From: Symbiodinium natans | Lineage: Eukaryota; Sar; Dinophyceae; Suessiales; Symbiodiniaceae | Length of the DNA: 64,000 nt | Direction: 5' to 3' | Assembly (NCBI GenBank): GCA_905221605.1 | Contig: CAJNDS010002765.1 | Coordinates: 60,001 to 124,000 of the forward strand | In this document: positions 37,401-55,200 of the stretch, piece after piece | Layout of the letters: every line of letters starts with the position of its first letter | Numbering within the stretch: position 1 is the stretch's first letter | Made by a program: the position numbers and the translations under genes | The notes under the pieces: generated by a model | Told to the model about the DNA's origin: nothing | Seen by the model: the letters and a program-made list of their open reading frames with translations, nothing else | The model's database searches: none

Positions 37401-40180
37401 AGCGGACCGCAAGGGCTGAAAGTGTGATTTCGATTCTACAGCGACACTTCATCAAATCTGTATCGACTACTTTTGACGTTACTCGTAGCGCCATGCAAAG
37501 ACGTCCCTCCACGTGTGTGCGAGGGTGCTTGCATGGTGTCTCCGTGGGCCCTACATGGGCACCGCCTGCTCGCCGTGTGCCTTCTGGCAGCAAACTCCCA
37601 GGAGCTCAGGTGCATTCAGCGAGTGCCAGCCTTTCCTTCTGGAGCTTCGCAGGAAGTACCAAGCACCAGAGAGATTCCCCTGGATGTTCGATACCCCGGC
37701 TTAGTCCGGGTCCTAGCATTTATGATGCTTGAGGAGGGTCGTCCCAGAGTGTTGCTTAGGTGAAATGCGACCCAGCAGAGATGTACGGTTGCCTGGCAAG
37801 AAGGGCAGCTGCTCTCTGCTGGACGTGCTGGCGATTGAACACTTTTTCACATTTGAAAGTTCGTGAAAAGCTTTGCGTAGATCTGTCTGCAAGGCTGCAT
37901 GAGCCGTTGCTACTCAGGGGTGACTCAAGAGGCCGGGACGTGCTCGGCATGAAGGGAGCGCCTTGCATGAAACACTCAGAATGAAGCGAGTGAGGTCATT
38001 GAGGCATCAAGGAATGCCTGCGTGGGCATTCACAACTCGCAATTCATGATTTAGGGTCGGCTTTGCACCTACGGGACGACTCAGGACTTTACTAGCTCCA
38101 ACCTAGTCTGTGTTCACTTCACCACTCTCCCCCTTATCGCTGCCTGCTCGGATTTCAATACCGCTCAAGTGCTGTATTCATTTAAGCATCTTTAACATGT
38201 CCGGGATGTCTTGGTGGCTTGGAAGTGCATCTCTCGGGTCGTCGTTTCTCTAGAGCTTTTGGAGCGCGGGCATCTTAAGGTCCATCTTTTGGGAACAGGT
38301 AGTTTGCTTTGGAGATGCAGAGGATGGGTATCGGTTAGTTGCACCTGCCAGGAGAATGCGGACAGGAAACTATGCCTCACCATCCGCTGTGTGCGGGATT
38401 GTTCCAGGAACGCGTGGGTTTCGACACATTCACAGAATTTGACAGAGAGCCCCGGCGCATGTTTCATGGAGATGGAGATGCCATGTCTTTCTCACACGGG
38501 CCTTATTCTATGCAGCTTGGCAAAGTCCAGTGTGCTCTGGCAAGTAGCCAAGTTACACTGTTTCTGAGCTGACTGGGGTGAGAGGACGACGTCGCGAGAG
38601 TGTGTCGTGCTCAGATTGCAAGGTAGAGGCAGTTGTGTTGAGCAGAGTTTTTTGATCCTCTCCTCTTGCGGCCTTTTGAGGCCCTTCCAAAGGCATTCCC
38701 GACATGATTCAAGAGCGTATTCCTATTTGCTAGACATTTGCGTCTAGCAAAAGTGACCCTGGCAGCTATTGCGGCCTGCAAGAATCTTCTGAGCCTCATC
38801 GATGCCCTAGCCTGACACGACTCTGCGCTTGTTGAAATCATTGCTACTTTCGATTTCTGTCGAAACCTGGGGACACTTCAATCTGCCCGCCAAGCCCATC
38901 AGGTCGCAAGAAGCCAGTGCTATCTGGAATGCGGTCACTGATCCGTTTTTCAACTGCGCAGGCCCATGTTTGGCCAACGGGAGGCTTCGTGCCTCCATGT
39001 AAGTCTCACAGGCTGGTAAAACACCGGCATTGGAAGCGACGTGAAGCGATGAAGTGAAGAAGCGTGTGCGAAGTGTGCGAATCTCATGAATCACTTCAAT
39101 CTCCCCCCCCCGAACCGGAACAGCCTGAGCCCAACTCGCCGCTACTCGAAGCATCTCGAAGCTTTGGCACAGGCCATGCAAGGCCTCTCTGGAAGACAGC
39201 TGGAGGCTTTCCAGATGGTTTGGCGCCAAGTGCAAGCTCTTCCATGCATTCCCCGCTATTGCTTAGTGAGGCTTCAGGGGCTCAGTGGTGCTGTGATTGG
39301 TGTGCTTGACGAAGCCTTCTACATGCAAAAAATGTGGGCGTGGACACGTCCGCACCGTGACGTTAAGCTGTGACCAGAGCAGGGTTTGGATGCACATTGT
39401 GGCAGTCCATTAACGAAGACGCTGCCGTTCTGTGGTGATGCTCGGAGGGCGCCTCTCAGATGTCCTTGCCTTGTGCTTCATAGAAGCCTGTATGATGTCC
39501 TTGTTGGTAATGCAGCTAGCGAGATCTTCACGTCAGGTTTCATGAAAAAATCCCCATGCTTAACGCATTGCTTGTGGCGTTCCCAAATTCGTTGCGTGCC
39601 CAGATTCGCACAATAATAGTGCAGTAATGTTGCAGTCCTAGCTTGTACCAGTAGGATTTCAAAGGTCCCGGGATCAATGTTGGTGACGTTCCTTCTGCTG
39701 CCTGTGTGATTTGATGGATGCGTGCCTGTCTAGGTGATGAGCCGCATGGAAAGACTTGAGCGAGAGAACCAGGCAGTTGCGATAAAGTGTCACATCAGCA
39801 CCGTTAGAATCAACGACTGCAAATCTGCAGGAGTTGATGCAGCTCCTTATCCAAATGCAAGGTCGCGCTCCCGTCTCTTTGTGTAGTTCAGTGCGAACGT
39901 CTTTGCTAAGACTTTCACGATGGCGTGATGACATGGCTTGCACAGTGCTTTTGAGGCTTGCTTCAGCAACATCAGCAACGAAATGCACAGCTTGTAGGAC
40001 CTGCAGATGCAGACATCCAAGCTCGGTTCCGGTCTATTCCGCTGAACTTCCTCCCTGCAAAGGACTAGCGCGTCCTGACCCGGCCTGCACCTCGTGCTGA
40101 TGATACCTCTGATGCAAACGTGCAAAGTGAAGCAGAGTCCAACTTCGCGTTGTCATTGTCTAGCCGAGTGTGACCTCGCT
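34473..40180 (+). CDS. long multi-exon gene of unknown function (exon-like segments)
   Basis: A dense series of exon-like segments, all on the plus strand: 34470-34533 (EALLRKSLGLEDLLVRFDAG), 34740-34790 (INARELVAALKADLPAG), 35147-35220 (VAEHQMLATFVHVAALAVAL), 35381-35430 (ERISSLAARLKEAASG), about 35697-35795 (DSEAAFAAHWSKLEAGLYPG), about 35961-36018 (KVDPEALKHREPTVTVAVFT), 36208-36290 (TFLYDRYLVHPKQANPW), about 36740-36835 (LVLFSFYENIKDFPARQRA), about 36921-37002 (VNVVTFGTLKLRNVLSASFG), about 37135-37250 (EGYDLNIFQYLYKDFLHARR), about 37619-37704 (FLLELRRKYQAPERFPWMFD), about 38380-38523 (GFDTFTEFDREPRRMFHGDG), about 39140-39373 (QGLSGRQLEAFQMVWRQVQA) and about 39966-40069 (DADIQARFRSIPLNFLPAKD). 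Most follow an AG acceptor. The protein would be large, mostly soluble and rich in aromatic residues. No known domain is apparent to me; borders and joins are provisional. Confidence 0.4.
34612..34673. repeat. GGGCCTT heptamer repeat
   Basis: About eight tandem copies of GGGCCTT, some reading GGGCTTT, lying in a probable intron between exon-like segments at 34470-34533 and 34740-34790. Confidence 0.9.
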
Positions 40181-40619
40181 GTTGTCAGGTCAATCCTCTC
40201 ACAAGCAATGCAGCCAGAGTTGCGGCGTTTCATACTCAGTTATACCCACATGCACCTTCTTGAGCGGCTGAAAGCTTCTTTGAAATCGCCTGCAGGCTGC
40301 ATGCCCACCGGCAGCTCATGGCGACCCAGCCCTGCGCAGTTGCTCTGGGCCTAGATTTGGCAGAGCCTGGCAGTGCTGTTGGGGTGCAGTCGAGACCTTG
40401 TGCCGAGGCAGCTGCCTCTGTGCCATTGCCCAGGCCACCTGCGGCCCAGGCAGCGAACCTCTTTTGTGACTTTCAAGCCTGCAATGGGAACATCCGATGA
40501 CATAGCATTTTCCAGTGAAGATGCCAGTAGTAACTCAGTAGTGCGCCTATCTGCTCTGTGTACGGGTAACCCTCGCCTGTCAAAAGTCACCCACGCAACT
40601 ACACTCAGTCGCATGACAT

Positions 40620-41392
40620 TGCTGTCAATATTTCAGCACAATGGAAGGTCTCAAGCAATGAGATTCGTTCCCGTTAATCAAAAGCAAGATTTAATTAGCA
40701 TAATTTCAGAGGTTTCGTCTTTAGTGACATCATCAGCGGGTCGATTAAATTTATGTCAATACTGTGTTTTGGGGCTATTAATTCTGGTAATTAGATGATA
40801 GTTACATATGTCCACTACCTGAACACTAGTTTCATCAGTTTCATTCCTAGAACTTGAACTAATCGAGTAAGTCTATTGATGGCAGAAGGTCTCCCAAGTT
40901 AATGCGTAAAGAACCTGGTTTGTGGCTGACATGATCGGACCTCCGATGCTACACGATTTACATGAAGACATGAACACTCTGTCGCTTGATGATAAGTAAT
41001 ATAACTAGGGTTACAACAAATCATGTTCACCGAGAACAAGTCGTTTCATCAACTTAAGTAATAGAGCTTATAGAATCATACACGTAATCAGAACTCGTGC
41101 GTTCGATCCCCCAAGTTGACAACTTCAACAAGTTACCTCATTTGATTAGCACAAATTTTGAGGTAAACTTTTTTCCATCTAGTGACATCAGAAGTCGGCC
41201 GGTCAATTTCGTGTCAATATGTAAATGATATAGCATTTTTGGCTAACATAGTTGGAGGTCGGCAGTCTGTTTACATTAAGACATTAAATGGCAGCTGTTT
41301 AAAGTTAAGTCATATTTTGTCAAAAATCCTGTCTTATCAGAAATCATCAAACAACTTGCGAAGTATCAGATATGTAAATTAGTATACTTTCG
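40620..41392. repeat. AT-richer block carrying a diverged direct repeat
   Basis: Base composition drops to mostly A and T compared with the flanks. About 80 bases at 40692-40770 reappear in diverged form at about 41142-41222: both contain GATTAGCA or ATTAGCATAA, then AGTGACATCA, then GTCRATT and TGTCAATA in the same order. The copies are about 450 bases apart in the same direction. There is no coding capacity between them. The block ends at a run of G (41393-41407). It could be the remnant of a small transposable element or two independent insertions. Confidence 0.6.
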
Positions 41393-41407
41393 TGGGGGGG
41401 GGGGGGG
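41393..41407 (+). repeat. G homopolymer
   Basis: About fifteen consecutive Gs marking a sharp change from AT-richer to repeat sequence. Confidence 0.9.
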
Positions 41408-41417
41408 CACTACGCTA

Positions 41418-41815
41418 ACCAATGTTGTTCATGCATTTGGAGGGCTGGAGGGCGAGTTCGTGCAAATACAATGTTTACCAATGTTTTCCAAAACATGAGC
41501 GTTCTCTAGAGTTCTGGAACTATGTGCCGGAGACCCTGGAGATCTTTCTGAAACGAACATAGGTAAAACCAATGTTGAATTCCATGAGCATTGGTGAACC
41601 AATGTCTTGCATGATACGGCCGTTAAGATGAATACTTCCAGAAACCACACACCAATGTTGGACAACAGTGGTGAAACCCACGTTTTCCAAGAAGTCGGTC
41701 CCCTCATTCATTGGAAAAAACCAATGTTTCCCATGAATCTGGCCACTCAGACGTTTTGCTCCAGAATCTTTGGGAAGTTGGAAAACATCTGTCTACCAAT
41801 CTTTTCATGAGTGTG
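41418..41815. repeat. degenerate repeat, ACCAATGTT unit
   Basis: The phrase ACCAATGTT, or a one-base variant, occurs near 41418, 41475, 41568, 41598, 41650, 41720 and 41793, often followed within 12 bases by CATGA. Spacing is 30-93 bases, so it is a diverged minisatellite. Between the last copies there is also GAAACCCACGTTTTCCAAGA, a further variant. Confidence 0.7.
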
Positions 41816-42039
41816 GAGGCGAATTCAAGGTAAAAACATAGATAAAGCTAGTCTGTCCTTGAAAAAGGTATGTTCGGGGTCGGGGCGTGGAACAAAATGT
41901 ATAGTTGAATAGCAGATATGAAAAGTAAATAAGACATGTTTTTCTACGTGTAGATACGAAATACTCATGCGTGTCTGGAGGGCGCGTGTACTGGGGGATA
42001 CCCTGTATGGTTTTGCTTCGTGGTGGTCTTTCCACCACT

Positions 42040-42356
42040 CCGCTCTGGTCAAGTCTGGGTGGTAGGCTCCCATCAAGCAGCCAATCCCAGTGATCGCAAT
42101 GCAGCTCAGACGCCACTCACACCACCGCCTGCCGCTGCTGTGCTGAGCGTCGCGGCCTCTGACTTGTGGAAGTTTAAGCACCGGTTCCAAGTCCTATGTT
42201 TTTGTTGATCAGACCTTGGGTGACCCGCAGAAGCGAAAGGCGGGAATCCAGATTTGTGTTGCAGGTGCTGATGCTCCAGAGTTTCCATTTGGTATCTGGT
42301 GCAGCGCGGGCTCTGAGATTAATAGGACGTTGCCGCTTGTGGTGCCCTTCAGACGC
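42040..42356 (+). CDS. possible exon(s) just upstream of, and in frame with, the dehydrogenase
   Basis: About 42076-42171 encodes NPSDRNAAQTPLTPPPAAA and SVAASDLWK after an AG acceptor. From about 42171 to 42356 a second frame is open without interruption straight into the predicted ATG of the dehydrogenase (42357); it contains SYVFVDQTLGDPQKRKAGI and GADAPEFPFGIW. Known class III dehydrogenases have no such N-terminal part. Either this is the end of an upstream gene or 5' leader that happens to stay open, or the protein carries an N-terminal extension. Confidence 0.3.
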
Positions 42357-50339
<7,983 letters not shown>

Positions 50340-52284
50340 GCACTTGAGCCCGAATCCGTACACTCACACAAACCCTCTCTGCACTGCAGACCCGACCCTT
50401 TCTTAACAGACTTCATGCCAGCCAACTTTTGACGAAATGTTGCTCATGTGCCTTGTTTATCGGCGCATCATTTACAGCACGCGTGCCGGCGACCATGAGA
50501 CCTGATCGCAAGCGCGAAAACCACTGACGCTTGGGGGAAGGGGTGGCTTGACCGGAGAGTTGATAAGGACGTTTCCGGCCATGATTTTTGACAACGCACG
50601 CTCGGTTATTCGAAATGTAGCAATTCACATCCATGCACGTGATCACAGGCCCCTGGTGATGATGCCGAGGCACTGGAAGACTGAATGTTCCATGGCACTT
50701 TGTGTGAGACACCAACTCTGCTCAGTTTGGCAAGGCTGACGGTGACGATGCCGAGGCACACGGCCAGTGCATTTGCTCTGATGCTCACCTAGGTTTTGCG
50801 TTTTGTTCAATGCAAGAGGCGCCGTGGAAGCGACAAAGGCGAAGACAGCGGCGTGGGGCAGACGATAAATCAGCAGCTGATGTGCCTCCAGGTCAGTACC
50901 CAGTGCCGCGCAACAGTGAGTTCAATCCAGCAGTATTGTAGGCGAACTTGATGAGCTCGCGGCTGTGGAACCCGACGCAGCCGCAGCAGGGGCAGCAGCT
51001 CCCGAGGCCTTCGTTTGTTCAGGCAAGGAGCGCTTTCTTGGGAGCAGACGCTGCGAGGCGAACGGTGGCGAAGCTGCAGAGTCATCCACAGGCTGACGTT
51101 TTGCTGTGAAGAATTGCCAGTGAACTCCATTGTCTGCACGTGCTTCTCGTCTTGTATCATTACAGCTGCGTGCCCAAAAGCAGGTCTCGCTGCATACCAC
51201 GATGCCTTGCTTGGTGTTTGACCCAGCGTTCGAATCTGATTGTTGCTCTTGTTGCTGTGTGTTGTTGGAGATTGTGCCTGTCTCCTTTGCCTTTGTAGGT
51301 ATGTAATGCAGCTGCACACGTCGGCGCAGCCTGGGACAAAAGTGTGGCTTCTTACACTCCTTCCTGGGACCGACAGCTGGCGGTGGTGTTGACAAGTCTT
51401 GTGCGTAGCAAAAGGTCAGGCTGAAGGCTCAAGCCTAGACGGCCCAACATGTCACTGGAAATCACTGGAATAGCGTGTTTTTTTTTTGTTTCTTTCTAGC
51501 TCGGGCTTGCGACAAAACCGGGGTATTAAAGGACCAGGGAACCCCACCGGATTCGGTTTCACAAAGCAAGGGAAGCCCTTCTTTTTGCTTCGAAGCCTGC
51601 GCTGTGATAGCACGAGCAGGAGTCCCCCTTTAAACGGGTCATCTTGCGACTCGAACTTCGCCAGCAGGCATGGCTTCCCAGAAACACACCCAGACAGTAG
51701 CACGAGCAGCCGGCAACGCCCACAACCGACGCTCTTTGTTGTCAGTACGTGGAGCATGACCAGGCTGTGTTGACGTGAGCGAGTTCATTGGAGAAGCGGC
51801 TCCACGAATGAACTGACTGGCGGGCACACCCTTGGTTGCATCCATCCGGACCAGTCAATGCCAAGCCCGCACTGCGGCACGTCGTCCAACGCAACAGTCG
51901 CATCGCCAAAGTTCACCACGATTCTCAGGGTCTCCTGCTGCACGTCACAGGCCTCTCTGTCGGGGAAATTCGGAGAAAACATAACACGTTTAAGTTGATC
52001 TGTGTTGATCTGTGCAAACCTGCATTGCTGAGTCACGGCAGCGCATCCTGCATCCTCTGACTTTGGACCAACGATAGCTTCGCCAATAGCTCCCCGCAGC
52101 TGTGGCCCTGCCATGCCAAAGTGTGGGCCTTGGGTTTGTCGTGGCTTCCTGTCTTAGCCGTACTCGTGGAGTTCTCGAGACCGCACTTTCGCTGTGGCCC
52201 ACAAATGGCTCTAAGCGCGGACAAGTGGGGAAGAGGGGAAAGAAGGGAAAGTAGGGGACGTAGATCTCATCTGAGAGCTCTCCA
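50340..52284. other. between the two secure genes; a few exon-like pieces
   Basis: Three pieces could be exons of an intervening gene on the plus strand. ATG at 50812 opens a basic segment (WKRQRRRQRRGADDKSAADV). About 50941-51094 encodes an Ala/Glu-rich stretch (ELDELAAVEPDAAAAGAAAP) in one frame and SSRLWNPTQPQQ in another. About 51299-51400 encodes AHVGAAWDKSVASYTPSWDR after a TTTGTAG acceptor. I cannot identify the product or complete a model. Confidence 0.3.
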
Positions 52285-55200
52285 ATGCACCGCACACGAG
52301 TCCTGGCGGGGCACATCGTGGCGACGCCCTGCGCGGCGCAAGTTGCCCAGGCCTTTGCATCTAAACTCGTGTCTTGCGAGTCTTGTGCAGTAGAAGGAAG
52401 AGAGGAACACTGAGAGGCTTAAAGAAATCTACAGCAAACACGTCTCAGCAGCTTGGCAGGAGATGGCCCCGACAGGAAAGCTCCGCGTTGCTCTGAACAT
52501 GTCAAGGGCCCAGATTATACCCAGCCGCTGCAGTTGTTCCTGAGAAAAGCACTTCAGTCATCCTGCAGTTGCCTGAGTCCAGAGGCGAAACGAGCTTTTG
52601 GTGAGCGGCAAATCGGCAAGTGGTGAGCCGGAGGCTGGCACTTGAAACAACACGCCAGCGCGTTGGTCTGGATTTTCGCCATGGCCTGCCGATCGTGCCA
52701 GCTGTGAAGATGGTGCAGTGTAGGGTGCAATTACATTAGGTTGTGTTAGGTTGTATGGTTTGTAAAGTCGCAGGGTCTGGCGCCATCTATGGGCGCTGCA
52801 TTTGCTGAGAAGCTCGGCGTTCCAGTGGAGTGCCTTGGACCCGTACTGTATTGCTGGTATTGGTACAAGCACTGTACTGTACCAGATCGCTAGCATCGTT
52901 TCAAGAGTTTCCCACTGCTTTCAAATCGTCCCCAAGTCAAGTCCGGCGGTCTTTCAAGTTCACTGTCAGCTCAGTTTGCTTCTTATCCTGCTTCAGGCAA
53001 CCGAAAGTTCAAACGACGAGAATACTGCGAGCAGGTATGCCGTTCCATCTGTAAATTATGTTCGCGTATCAATCATGTGGGAGGTCGACATGGAAAATGC
53101 CGTGTTGTTCCCGAACCAGTCGAACCACTCCGAACCCTGCCACGCCCGCACAGTGTGATCATCAGTTGATCATCTTACCATCACATCACGGTCGACTTCG
53201 GGCCGCAGCAAGCCGAGCAAGTTCATACTCGCCTCGTGGCGTTCGTAGGTAGCAGAAACGATGTGTTGGTGCGCACCATTGCTCACCCGCACTAGCATCA
53301 TGACTCTCAGCTGCCAAACGGGGGCGAGCATCATGAGCATCAGCTGCCAGGCCCAATATTTGCCTTGCAGCAAGCATTATGAGCAAAGGTTGCAGGGCGA
53401 GCATCAGCTTCCAAACGTATGACCCCTTCGCAAGGCCACGGGGTGACACGGTGTCACTTACTTTTCGATCGGTGTGGGGTTCAAGCCACACGGTTCAAGA
53501 TGTCAAGCTTGGGAACAAGGTGTTTTTCATACAGTGTTTTCAGCCCCCGAGCCCTCCTGATACTCATGATGCTCACCCCTTCAGAGCCGCGCGTGCGTTT
53601 TAAAGGTGCCATGGTGTGTGCGGGGGCTCGCTCAAGGCCTCTGTGGAGCCTGGAACTCGTGCCCAAAAGTGTAGGTGATGAGTGCCAAAGAATCAAGAGA
53701 ACCGCGCGGAAGACTTGTTTTGGTTTAAAGGGGTATTAATTTCATACACTGTTAATATAAATGTTATCTGTATGTGTATTTATATTTATTATTATCCAAT
53801 ATAAAAGATAAATATACCAAATACAGTAGTTGCTTTACCATAATATAAACCTTTAAAGAAAACATTTTTATTTTTCCATATATCATCTGCTTTATCTGAA
53901 TTTGATATGAATCCAAAATTTCCAGATGTTTGTACAATAAATAAATTATATTTTAATAAAAATATGAATATAATACCAAATTTAAAATATATATTAAATG
54001 GTTTATGTGAATCAGGCAAAGAAATATCATATTTAACAGAATATAATGATAATGATACCAAATATTGGGACTATTTTAAATAAAACTAAATTAGATAAAG
54101 AATTAATTAATGAAGATAATATTAAAACACAAAAGGATTTTGATGGATTAAAAATGATATTAATTATCAAAAAATAAAAATGTGAATAATATTATAAAAA
54201 TAAATAAATTAAATGGTTTTATATTTTCATATATATTTAATAATAATGATTTAAATCAATATTGTTATACATATATGAAATTAAAAGTTTCAATTAAATA
54301 TGAATTTAATACAGATATAAATATTATTATTACAAATAATATACAAAGTATATCATTTATAATACAAAATGATAAAATTAATTTATTTAATAAACATTAT
54401 CATCTTCATCATCACTGATATCTTTATCCTTTCTATTTTTATTACTTTTATATCTTTTTTCAATTTTATCAGCTTCTTTTTTAAATTCATTTATATCAAA
54501 TTCATCCTCTCCGCACTGACTGGACCACGGCAGGGCATTGAACGAGGCTGGCGCCTGGCGGTGCCGCACCGAACAATGCCAATAATCACGGACTTTGGGT
54601 ACAGTATTATCAGTATTCTTAAAGCAAAATATGCCCAGGCGATGAAGTGAGCGTGAGATTCAGAATACCGATGCGCTTGCATTTGTACCTGAACCTGGCA
54701 CGGAATCCATGCTAAGGGGTTGGGGTCAATGGCAGAGCGCTGGGCGGTGAGGAACGGTACCAAAAGGTGGGGTCACTGGGGGTGCAGGGTGGTACATTGG
54801 GCATAGCATAGTGATCATCAATTACGCCAAGATCTTCAAGACAGGGTAGTCGTTTAATTGCGGCCGACGGTAGGACAGGGGTCGGTAGGGGCGGTGGGGT
54901 GATGAACAAGCTCAGAAACGGCAAAATTTTGTCTTGCTGAGCGAGGCTTGTTATCCTTTAGGATCAACGGTTTTGAAGGGTGACATGGCCATGGTGCATG
55001 ACTGTCTCAAAAGGTCCTGACATTGCGCGTTAAATCATCCTCTTGTTGTTTCTACTTCAAAAGCACCTTCTCCAAGGTTTGTGCCTTACGAGTCTGCTGA
55101 CAAGCTGGCTGATGATGCGACGGAGCCTGAGGTGTTCGTTTGAGTGAGCGAATCTACGAGTGGAGGCATTCACTAGCGTTCGCTGCCATCGAGGAAAGAG

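Noticed and set aside
41090-41125. GTTCGATCCC resembling the B box of a tRNA gene
   Set aside because: The flanking bases cannot form a T-stem or an acceptor stem, and no A box lies at the right distance.
53792-54061. Minus-strand 89-codon frame over the AT-rich block as a separate gene
   Set aside because: The plus-strand frame over the same bases has more typical AT-rich codon use and continues into further plus-strand frames; kept only as an uncertainty.
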